NCBI GenBank assembly: GCA_013335425.1
Contig: JAAXVQ010000151.1
Span: forward strand, 1-5,760
Length of the DNA: 5,760 nt
Reading direction: 5' to 3'
DNA from: Candidatus Firestoneibacteriota bacterium
GTDB taxonomy: Bacteria > Oederibacteriota > JAAXVQ01
The notes beneath the pieces are model-generated. The model was given only the letters and a program-made list of their open reading frames with translations. It was not told the origin of the DNA and searched no databases. Of the stretch, positions 1 through 5,558 are shown piece by piece. Each line of letters opens with the position of its first letter. Position 1 is the stretch's first letter. Both the position numbers and the translations under genes were made by a program.

Positions 1-2790
1 CGCCCCGTCAAAAAAATTGGTGATTTCCGAAACAATAAATACTTTAACGCGATTTTTCTCCAGCCATTCAATCCACGGCAGGGTCGGACTTACTTTTTGA
101 TCCGCATAAACCGCCAAAACTTTGACCTTCGTGTGTTTGACCAAGGCTTCGGCAAAACCGCGCCAATCCCGTATTTCCGAATATTTCAACATGGCCGTTC
201 TGGAATCCCGCTTTGCCATTCCCGCGATCAATGCTTCAAAATTCCCGTTCAGCTCCGTGGCCCCTTTCCCTCCGGAAAGCCGAAAAACCAAATCGGGCCC
301 AAACTCCTGCGCCGCGATTTGGAAAAAATCATCCCATAATCTTTCCGGATTCCAATAAAGCATAATCTTGGAATTGTCGGAAATGGCTTTTCCCAAAATG
401 CGTTCCACCTCTGCAGGGTTAAGATTGCTTCTCTCATATGTCGCCGGATACCCGTCCCCCTGTAAAACCCCTCTTTCTTTGATGAATGAATCTTCATGTG
501 TCGGCGATAACCATGCCTGGCTGTGTAACACTTGGGTAACCAGTTCCAACAAATCAAAATAGCGACGCCGAAAATCGTTTGCGGGCATTTTACGCAAGTT
601 CTTTTCCAAGTCGTTAATACTCTCAAGAAGTGCGCGTAAGTATTCACGGTTGATGGCCTCAAGATTGACGTTGATAAGATAAGCATGTCCAATCATCTGT
701 TTGAGACCATCGAGCCTGCCCCTTAAGTCTTCGACAGTCGTGCTTTCGGACATTAAAATATCCGCAGAGGCATCCCGCGCCTCAACCGCCGTCCGTAAAG
801 GTTTCGAAATTAGCACAGCAGCCATCAGCCCGGTTCCCAAGGTCCACAGCGGGTTGGCGAAAACCGCCACTTTGAGCGCCAAAATACCGGAAAAAACGCC
901 TCCCGCGGCCACCACGCCGAAGATTGCGCCCAGGCCCAGCCCGACGATCAACCCCCGGGTGATTTGCCGGACAGCGGGAGTGGCGAGCGCCTGTACCAAT
1001 CCCGAAACGAACGCCTTGGTTTGGTTTGAACGCTTACTCATCTGAGCGGCTATTGACGGCCAAACGTCGATTTTTGTCTGCAACCCTTCAACGACCCGGA
1101 GCAGCACCGCTTTGGGACCAAAAGCTAATTTCAAACCATCCAAGGTCACCACTTGCACCTGGGCGGAGAGTTTGCCTGCCGTTTCCGTCCAGGCGCTCTC
1201 GGGAACCGCGAGCACCCAAACATCCGGATTGCCGTCCTGAATTTCCATGTGGGCCAACATGCTCTTCGGCGGCAGAACCAACTTCCCGGCCGTCAACTCC
1301 GCCGGAGTCATGGGAACCACGGCCTTTTCCGCCTGTGAGTCGACTCCCGCCATCTGAATTTTTGACCATGCCATCTCAACGGCGGAAATGACGCGTTGAA
1401 AATCCGCGGACTGGGTCCAGGTCCGCACTGCGAAAATGGATTGCTTTTTCTCCAGTAATTTTTCCAAAGGCAGTTTTTTGCCTTGCAGCAACGAATAGTA
1501 GGGATTGACCCAATCCTGCCGTGTCAGGCGGGGTTGAACCGTAATAAACGAAACATTCCTGCGCTTCAATTCCGCGGCAATGCCGGGGGTATGAAAACCG
1601 CCATTGACCATAACGGCCAGCTTCTCACCGGAGGTTTCCATCTTTTTCAACAAGTTGTCCACAAATCCCACGCTGCGGCGGTCCGCCAGTGCATAAAACT
1701 CCAAGGCTTTTTCCGTCATGCTGTCCAAGACGGAAATATCATCGTCCCAGGTTTCGTCGGTTTGCGGGTCCTGCTGCACTATGAAGGCGCGAAAAACCTT
1801 AACCGCATACTCTGCTTGGTGCGACCGAACGCCCTCCACTTCTTCGGGCGTGGCGGAGATGTTTAACAACTTTTCGATTAAATCCAGGCGCCGCCCCAAG
1901 TCATCCAACGTCCGCTGGTTCTGCGAAGTATACAGTTGACCGCGGATTTCCATATCCAGGCGGTCCAGGTCCAGGTTAAGCGCTTCGGTGCTGACTTCGT
2001 CAGCGGCGCTTGGCACCTGGTGCAAAAACCGGTTAAAGACCGCCAGCCCGCGGGTGTCGATCCGCAGTTGGGCAGCTTGCGCTTGCAGCACCTGGGCGTA
2101 ATGGAGCAAGTCCAAATTGCCGGTGCGGTACGCTTGGACCGAAGCGTCAAACCTGATCAACTCGCGGGTATAGAGTCCCGGCTTCAAACTCTCCAGCCGG
2201 TCGCGAAGATCCGAAACAAAACCCTGACTTTCGGTGGTTAAAAAAGAACGGATGGCCGCATAACTGGCCTCGTATAAGTCCTGAGAGTCCACGCCTTCCA
2301 ACCTGACGGGTTCTGGGTTGGTAGCTGTAAAATGCTCGGCGCCGGTGAGTTTACCCTGCGCAACAAAGTAGTTGCTCAGTTCCGTGCGCACGCGCTCCCG
2401 GGGGAATTCGCGCAACGCACCCAGGTCGACGGTTCCAAACGCCCCTTCTTCGCCCAACAATTTCAATTGGTGGTTTGAAACCAAATGCCCGATGATGCCC
2501 GCGATGTTGGTCTGGACTTCATAGTTGCAATGCAGGTCTTGAACGCAGACTATGGTTTGGTCGGAACCTTGAAAACTTTGCACAATAGTGCCCAATTTCC
2601 CCGGAATGGTCAGTTCCCGCCCGGCAAAGCGTACGTTGGCGGGACCAGATTGGGCTGCGGGGTAATTTCCGCCTTCAAACGCCCAGGTAAGATAAGGTAC
2701 AACAAAGGAAAATGTGACCAGCAGCGCGACACTCCGGACCAACAAAGCGAAACGCTTAGTGGACATAAAAAGACCATGACTATGAAACAT
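1..2790 (-). CDS. Large exported protein with TraB/TIKI/EreA/ChaN-like N-terminal domain (3' end outside window)
   Basis: One frame stays open for 930 codons and runs off the left edge, so the C-terminus is missing. ATG at 2790 is chosen because GGAGGA lies 9 nt upstream; an in-frame ATG at 2766 is a weaker alternative. Residues 12-37 look like a signal peptide: K12/R13, then a hydrophobic run, with possible cleavage after TWA (37). Residues about 60-430 carry spaced motifs of the TraB/TIKI/EreA/ChaN fold: QDLH (84-87), GEEG (113-116), EGVDSQDLY (165-173) and GGFHTPG (397-403). H87, E114/E115 and H400 are candidate active-site or metal residues. Residues 430-610 are unassigned. Residues 614-662 are glycine-rich and hydrophobic, enough for one or two membrane helices. 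Residues 670-750 look helical and charged; the rest, to 930, is not recognised. Similar proteins are recalled from Omnitrophota. Family members include hydrolases and metalloproteases, but no substrate can be named here. The reading frame is certain, the fold assignment moderate and the function unknown. Confidence 0.85.
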   Translation of the reverse strand, partial: MFHSHGLFMSTKRFALLVRSVALLVTFSFVVPYLTWAFEGGNYPAAQSGPANVRFAGRELTIPGKLGTIVQSFQGSDQTIVCVQDLHCNYEVQTNIAGIIGHLVSNHQLKLLGEEGAFGTVDLGALREFPRERVRTELSNYFVAQGKLTGAEHFTATNPEPVRLEGVDSQDLYEASYAAIRSFLTTESQGFVSDLRDRLESLKPGLYTRELIRFDASVQAYRTGNLDLLHYAQVLQAQAAQLRIDTRGLAVFNRFLHQVPSAADEVSTEALNLDLDRLDMEIRGQLYTSQNQRTLDDLGRRLDLIEKLLNISATPEEVEGVRSHQAEYAVKVFRAFIVQQDPQTDETWDDDISVLDSMTEKALEFYALADRRSVGFVDNLLKKMETSGEKLAVMVNGGFHTPGIAAELKRRNVSFITVQPRLTRQDWVNPYYSLLQGKKLPLEKLLEKKQSIFAVRTWTQSADFQRVISAVEMAWSKIQMAGVDSQAEKAVVPMTPAELTAGKLVLPPKSMLAHMEIQDGNPDVWVLAVPESAWTETAGKLSAQVQVVTLDGLKLAFGPKAVLLRVVEGLQTKIDVWPSIAAQMSKRSNQTKAFVSGLVQALATPAVRQITRGLIVGLGLGAIFGVVAAGGVFSGILALKVAVFANPLWTLGTGLMAAVLISKPLRTAVEARDASADILMSESTTVEDLRGRLDGLKQMIGHAYLINVNLEAINREYLRALLESINDLEKNLRKMPANDFRRRYFDLLELVTQVLHSQAWLSPTHEDSFIKERGVLQGDGYPATYERSNLNPAEVERILGKAISDNSKIMLYWNPERLWDDFFQIAAQEFGPDLVFRLSGGKGATELNGNFEALIAGMAKRDSRTAMLKYSEIRDWRGFAEALVKHTKVKVLAVYADQKVSPTLPWIEWLEKNRVKVFIVSEITNFFDGA

Positions 2791-2799
2791 TTATTACCG

Positions 2800-2805
2800 T
2801 CCTCC
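2800..2805 (-). promoter_or_regulatory. Ribosome binding site that fixes the start of the large exported protein
   Basis: GGAGGA on the minus strand ends 9 nt before the ATG at 2790. The next in-frame ATG (2766) has only the T-rich stretch GTCTTTTT in front of it. This supports the upstream ATG, which adds eight residues (MFHSHGLF) to the n-region of the signal peptide. Confidence 0.7.
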
Positions 2806-2833
2806 GGGTGTTTTAAAATGAAACTCCTCGATA

Positions 2834-2861
2834 ATTATATCATGCATTAAAGCTATTTCAA
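2834..2861 (-). promoter_or_regulatory. Sigma70-type promoter for the large exported protein
   Basis: On the minus strand TTGAAA (2856-2861) is followed after 16 nt by a perfect TATAAT (2834-2839). Transcription would begin near 2827, giving a leader of about 37 nt that contains the GGAGGA ribosome binding site. The match is close to consensus and the position is right. The assignment is by pattern only. Confidence 0.65.
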
Positions 2862-2987
2862 GTCAGCCAAAGATATTATTAATTAAATGTTTGTTTTTAA
2901 GGATTTTAGGGATTAATTTCACATAAGAAAAACAATCCGGAGTTCCAGCTACGTTCAGTATCCGTTTTTCTTGATCGTTCTGTCGGG

Positions 2988-3002
2988 GCAAGCACGGCTT
3001 GC
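2988..3002. repeat. Inverted repeat overlapping the dinB -35 box (possible operator)
   Basis: GCAAGC (2988-2993) and GCTTGC (2997-3002) are perfect inverted arms around ACG. The right arm shares four bases with the TTGCTA -35 hexamer (2999-3004) of the dinB promoter, so a protein bound here would compete with RNA polymerase. The sequence does not match the E. coli or Bacillus LexA boxes. Short palindromes also arise by chance, so the operator role is an inference from position. Confidence 0.35.
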
Positions 3003-3027
3003 TAAATTCAAGGAGGTCTTCTATAAT
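2999..3027 (+). promoter_or_regulatory. Sigma70-type promoter for dinB
   Basis: TTGCTA (2999-3004, four of six consensus bases) and a perfect TATAAT (3022-3027) are separated by 17 nt. Transcription would start near 3034, leaving a leader of about 40 nt before the ATG at 3075. An inverted repeat overlaps the -35 element, which could make it regulated. Confidence 0.6.
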
Positions 3028-3074
3028 CAAGAATCTCAAGCTCAACTGCCTTTTTCCAAGCTTTCAGAGGACGC

Positions 3075-4145
3075 ATGGATCCGATTCGAAAGATCATTCA
3101 CATCGACATGGACGCTTTCTATGCGGCCATTGAACAGCGTGACCACCCGGAACTTAAAGGCAAGCCGCTGATCGTAGGCGGCGACCCGGACAAACGCGGA
3201 GTGGTGGCCACCTGTTCTTATGAGGCGCGCAAATTCGGCATTCACTCCGCCATGGCGTCCCGCACGGCGCGTGCTTTGTGCCCGCAGGCGGTTTTCGTGT
3301 TTCCCCGCATGGAAGCCTATAAGGCCGAGTCGGAAAAAATCCGCAAAATTTTTCACGAGTATACTGACTTGGTGGAACCCTTATCCCTGGACGAAGCCTA
3401 TTTGGACGTAACCGAGAACAAACGCGGTTTGCCTTCGGCCACGCAAACCGCGCAGGAAATCAAGGCCGCCATCCTGGCAACGACAGGGTTGACGGCCTCA
3501 GCCGGAGTCTCCTACAACAAGTTTTTGGCCAAAGTCGCTTCCGACATGAACAAACCCGACGGGTTGACCGTGGTTACACCCCGGCAGGCGTCGGCTTTCA
3601 TCGATAAGCTGCCTATCCGAAAATTTTATCTGGTGGGAAAAGTCACGGAAAAAAAGATGCTCGCGCACGGCATTCGTACGGGGGCGGATTTAAAAAAACG
3701 CAGCCAGGACGAGTTGGTCCGGCTCTTCGGCAAAGCCGGCCGCTACTTTTACGCTTGCGCCCAGGGCGAAGACAACCGGCCCGTGGACCCGGTCTGGATC
3801 CGGAAATCCTACGGCCGTGAAACAACTTTGGATCAGGACATCACCGACGAGGCGCAAATCCATCAGATTCTCCAAAACCTGGCGGGCCGGATTACCGGCT
3901 ATGCCCAAACGCACGGCATTAAAAGCCGTACCTTGACCCTCAAGGTCAAGTATCATGATTTCCAGAGCATCACCCGTCAAGCCACGGCCGCCATGCCTTT
4001 GGAAACTGCCTCGGACGCGTTCACCCTGGCGCTCACACTGTTGGCCAAGACCCAAGCCGGTAAAAAGCCCCTGCGGTTACTGGGGCTTTCGCTGTCCCAC
4101 TTTGAAGACCAACCTTCGCAGGACACACTCCCCGTACCTTCATAA
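3075..4145 (+). CDS. dinB: DNA polymerase IV (Y-family translesion polymerase)
   Basis: A complete 356-residue DinB, about the usual family length. It copies damaged DNA in the cytoplasm at low fidelity, without proofreading. The palm metal ligands are visible as D11 in HIDMD and D106/E107 in SLDEAYLD, matching E. coli D8 and D103/E104 with an offset of three. Y16 is in the steric-gate position that excludes ribonucleotides. YEARKFG (50-56) is the conserved finger motif. SYNKFLAKVASDMNKPDG (146-163) leads into the helix-hairpin-helix thumb (about 179-206, LVGKVT). The little-finger domain covers about 242-345 and ends in RLLGLSLS. The tail QDTLPV (349-354) may be a degenerate beta-clamp peptide. 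The upstream frame is open to a stop at 3024 but has no other ATG, GTG or TTG; GAGG at 3067-3070 is a close, modest ribosome binding site. The gene stands alone, with its own promoter and no obvious LexA box. Confidence 0.97.
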   Translation: MDPIRKIIHIDMDAFYAAIEQRDHPELKGKPLIVGGDPDKRGVVATCSYEARKFGIHSAMASRTARALCPQAVFVFPRMEAYKAESEKIRKIFHEYTDLVEPLSLDEAYLDVTENKRGLPSATQTAQEIKAAILATTGLTASAGVSYNKFLAKVASDMNKPDGLTVVTPRQASAFIDKLPIRKFYLVGKVTEKKMLAHGIRTGADLKKRSQDELVRLFGKAGRYFYACAQGEDNRPVDPVWIRKSYGRETTLDQDITDEAQIHQILQNLAGRITGYAQTHGIKSRTLTLKVKYHDFQSITRQATAAMPLETASDAFTLALTLLAKTQAGKKPLRLLGLSLSHFEDQPSQDTLPVPS

Positions 4146-4191
4146 ATCAGGGATCTGCGCTTAGGTGAAACCGACGGATAGGATTCCCTGC

Positions 4192-4211
4192 TCCGGCGCT
4201 CGTCTGCCGGA
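4192..4211. repeat. Inverted repeat in the dinB/patatin convergent gap
   Basis: TCCGGC (4192-4197) and GCCGGA (4206-4211) are perfect six-base arms around an eight-base loop. It lies 46 bases after the dinB stop and could form an RNA hairpin from either strand. No T-run follows on either side, so it is not a canonical intrinsic terminator. At most it could slow or end transcription of dinB with Rho. Confidence 0.3.
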
Positions 4212-4228
4212 ACCAAGCCGCGCCTTGA

Positions 4229-4242
4229 ACCGCCGGGGCGGT
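4229..4242. repeat. GC-rich inverted repeat directly after the patatin stop codon
   Basis: ACCGCC and GGCGGT flank two bases; allowing a four-base loop, five G/C-rich pairs remain. It begins at the base after the TAG stop (4243-4245, read on the minus strand). No T-tract follows in the minus direction, so it may protect the 3' end or mark a weak terminator. Chance occurrence is possible. Confidence 0.3.
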
Positions 4243-5085
4243 CTAAGCCGCACTCACCAAACGGCTCCGGTTTTTTTCCAAATAACTCCGGAACAAATCC
4301 GCTTCGGGTTTGACGCTGGCTAAAATGTGGTCCATATTTTTAAAATCCAACAACTCCACGTTGCTTAGGCTGGGTTTAATATAATAATCCGGCTGGGCAC
4401 AAGCCAGCTTGGTTTCCAGATGCGCCGCTTCCATAATTTGAAAGGAACCGAGCATGACTTCAAAAATCGTCGGTTTGGTACGCCCGGTGTTGTCCAAAAT
4501 CCGTTCCCCAATGACGTTGATGGCCACCAACAAGTCGCACTCGTCGCGAATAAGCTCATAGGGCAGCGAATTTAAAATGCTGCCGTCCACCAGCACTTGG
4601 TTTTCCAACACCACGGGTTCGAAAACCCCGGGTAAAGAGATACTGGCGCGCACTGCGTCCGCCACGCTGCCCTGAGTAAAAACGACCTCGCTTTGTTTCC
4701 AAAAATCCGTAGCCACAATTTTCAGGGGAATAGGCAACTCTTCAATGCGGCGGTTCTGCGTGAGTTTGGCCAAGGTCCGCATGACTTTTTCACCGTGGAT
4801 GAGCCCGCCGGCGGTCCGCCCCCAGGACAAATCCACCAAGGAGACAATATCGAGCAGATGCATGGCCTTGAAAATCCGCTCAATGGCCAGACCGCTGTGC
4901 CCGGTGGCGTAAAGCGCGCCCATGAGCGCCCCCATGCTGGTTCCCGAAATTACCGCCGGGCGTATTTCCAGTTCGTCGAGTACCTTTAAAAACGCGATAT
5001 GCGCAAACCCGCGCGCACCGCCCCCGCCCAGGGTCAACCCCAAGCGCGCCGGCTTTCCGACCCCCAAAAAATCCAACAAGCCCAT
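4243..5085 (-). CDS. Patatin-like phospholipase, RssA/YchK type
   Basis: A complete 280-residue serine acyl hydrolase of the bacterial patatin family (E. coli RssA is of similar size). Such enzymes cleave acyl chains from phospholipids or other lipid esters; the substrate here is unknown. The glycine-rich oxyanion loop GGGGARG is at 20-26. The nucleophile is S50 in GTSMG (48-52), and the dyad aspartate is D167 in VDGS (166-169). ASISLPGVFEPV (147-158) is a further conserved block. There is no signal peptide, so it is probably cytoplasmic or at the inner face of the membrane. ATG at 5085 is chosen because GGGAGG lies 6 nt upstream. A longer frame beginning at TTG 5136 would put its first codons inside the terminator hairpin of the upstream gene and has no ribosome binding site. 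It converges with dinB across 97 bases. The family call is firm; the exact physiological role is not. Confidence 0.95.
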   Translation of the reverse strand: MGLLDFLGVGKPARLGLTLGGGGARGFAHIAFLKVLDELEIRPAVISGTSMGALMGALYATGHSGLAIERIFKAMHLLDIVSLVDLSWGRTAGGLIHGEKVMRTLAKLTQNRRIEELPIPLKIVATDFWKQSEVVFTQGSVADAVRASISLPGVFEPVVLENQVLVDGSILNSLPYELIRDECDLLVAINVIGERILDNTGRTKPTIFEVMLGSFQIMEAAHLETKLACAQPDYYIKPSLSNVELLDFKNMDHILASVKPEADLFRSYLEKNRSRLVSAA

Positions 5086-5091
5086 GCCCGG

Positions 5092-5097
5092 CCTCCC
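5092..5097 (-). promoter_or_regulatory. Ribosome binding site that fixes the patatin start
   Basis: GGGAGG on the minus strand is 6 nt from the ATG at 5085, an ideal spacing. It excludes the 17-codon longer frame that would begin with TTG at 5136. Confidence 0.75.
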
Positions 5098-5103
5098 GGC
5101 CTT

Positions 5104-5140
5104 AAAAATTAAAAGCCCTTGGGAATTATCTCCCAAGGGC
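5104..5140 (-). terminator. Strong intrinsic terminator of the DUF2892 gene
   Basis: The ten-base arms GCCCTTGGGA and TCCCAAGGGC (5115-5124 and 5131-5140) pair perfectly around a six-base loop. On the minus strand the stem is followed at once by TTTTAATTTTT (5104-5114). It lies 34 bases after the DUF2892 stop codon and before the patatin gene, so it should largely separate their transcripts. There is no T-tract on the plus side, so it acts in one direction. Confidence 0.9.
5108..5136 (-). promoter_or_regulatory. Possible patatin promoter embedded in the terminator
   Basis: On the minus strand TTGGGA (5131-5136, four of six) and TTTAAT (5108-5113, five of six) are exactly 17 nt apart. Transcription would start near 5100 and leave a very short leader just long enough for the GGGAGG site. 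The -35 box lies inside the terminator stem and the -10 box inside its T-tract. Because terminator T-tracts resemble -10 boxes, this may be a coincidence, but the patatin gene has no other room for a promoter after the terminator. Confidence 0.4.
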
Positions 5141-5174
5141 CGGGTCAGCTCAAGCTTAAATTGTCCGTGATTAT

Positions 5175-5381
5175 TTACTTAGGTTTCTGATTGGTGCGAA
5201 ATCCCAGCAGCGTATAGAGCGGGCAAAAACTGATGAAACTGGTGAGAATAAAAATCCCGGCCACAATCAACAAAACCACGGCTAAGGTGCCCGAAAGCAT
5301 ATGCGCCAAGTACAACCCGATAATCGCAGCAGCGGCTAAAAGCCGCATAATCCGATCAACGCCTCCCATATTGGGTTTCAT
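5175..5381 (-). CDS. DUF2892 (YgaP-like transmembrane domain) small inner-membrane protein
   Basis: A 68-residue membrane protein of the DUF2892 family, the domain that also forms the membrane part of E. coli YgaP. Family hallmarks are NMGGVDRIMR at residues 4-13, two hydrophobic helices at about 14-29 and 32-53, and the closing motif FCPLYTLLG (52-60). It has no catalytic residues; in related proteins the domain is fused to, or encoded near, rhodanese or thiol/metal-stress genes, but none is visible here. ATG at 5381 is chosen because AGGAG lies 6 nt upstream. Extending the frame to TTG 5459 or ATG 5456 would place the start in the promoter -10 region, so the 94-residue version is unlikely. 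It has its own promoter and a strong terminator, so it is probably a single-gene transcript. Function is unknown. Confidence 0.9.
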   Translation of the reverse strand: MKPNMGGVDRIMRLLAAAAIIGLYLAHMLSGTLAVVLLIVAGIFILTSFISFCPLYTLLGFRTNQKPK

Positions 5382-5387
5382 GATCTT

Positions 5388-5392
5388 CTCCT
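5388..5392 (-). promoter_or_regulatory. Ribosome binding site that fixes the DUF2892 start
   Basis: AGGAG, within the purine-rich GAGAGGAGAAG on the minus strand, sits 6 nt before the ATG at 5381. This site and the family's usual N-terminus support the 68-residue product. Confidence 0.75.
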
Positions 5393-5458
5393 CTCGATCC
5401 GGTTTGACATCGCGCGCACCCCGGGTTGATTCCCCGGCCGAGCGTTTGTCCTGCATCA

Positions 5459-5487
5459 ATTATATATGCGTATTTTATTATATGCAA
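5459..5487 (-). promoter_or_regulatory. Sigma70-type promoter for the DUF2892 gene
   Basis: On the minus strand TTGCAT (5482-5487, four of six) is followed after 17 nt by a perfect TATAAT (5459-5464). Transcription would begin near 5452, giving a leader of about 70 nt. The leader contains a small possible hairpin, CCGGG and CCCGG with a seven-base loop (5421-5437). The promoter lies in an AT-rich gap after the VIT-like gene. Confidence 0.6.
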
Positions 5488-5508
5488 ACCATTTTATATT
5501 TATTTCTT

Positions 5509-5526
5509 TCGACCCGGGTCCGGGTA
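5509..5526. repeat. GC palindrome in the gap after the VIT-like gene
   Basis: GACCCGGGTC (5511-5520) is a perfect ten-base palindrome, and an overlapping ACCCGG/CCGGGT pair extends to 5526. It lies some 30-50 bases downstream of the VIT-like stop on the minus strand. The following bases are A-rich rather than T-rich on that strand, so it is not a canonical terminator. It could be a weak transcript end or a protein site; support is only the symmetry. Confidence 0.25.
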
Positions 5527-5558
5527 TCCCGAACCAACGGCCTCCGCGGCGAACGGCT

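Larger units (their letters stand above)
2791..3074. other. Divergent AT-rich intergenic region
   Basis: This gap separates the leftward large exported protein from the rightward dinB. It holds one promoter for each gene (-10 boxes at 2834-2839 and 3022-3027) and an inverted repeat at 2988-3002. The middle part (about 2862-2970) is AT-rich and shows no convincing gene. No LexA-type box was found: neither CTGT-N8-ACAG nor GAAC-N4-GTTC occurs. A 60-codon frame on the minus strand lies across it but lacks a recognisable product. Confidence 0.7.

Noticed and set aside
1483..1866. 127-codon plus-strand frame
   Set aside because: It is entirely antisense to the long minus-strand gene, whose protein has coherent motifs here; the antisense product is low-complexity in character and matches no family I know.
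2485..2850. 121-codon plus-strand frame
   Set aside because: It runs antisense through the signal peptide and QDLH motif of the large exported protein and over its promoter and ribosome binding site.
3010..3016. Perfect AAGGAGG Shine-Dalgarno sequence before dinB
   Set aside because: No ATG, GTG or TTG lies at a usable distance, and it falls inside the spacer of the dinB promoter, upstream of the expected transcript start.
2863..3045. 60-codon minus-strand frame between the two divergent genes
   Set aside because: It covers the dinB promoter and inverted repeat, has no recognisable domain, and lies in AT-rich intergenic sequence with no clear ribosome binding site.
3690..4055. 121-codon minus-strand frame within dinB
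   Set aside because: It is a shadow of dinB, whose conserved residues are continuous across this stretch.
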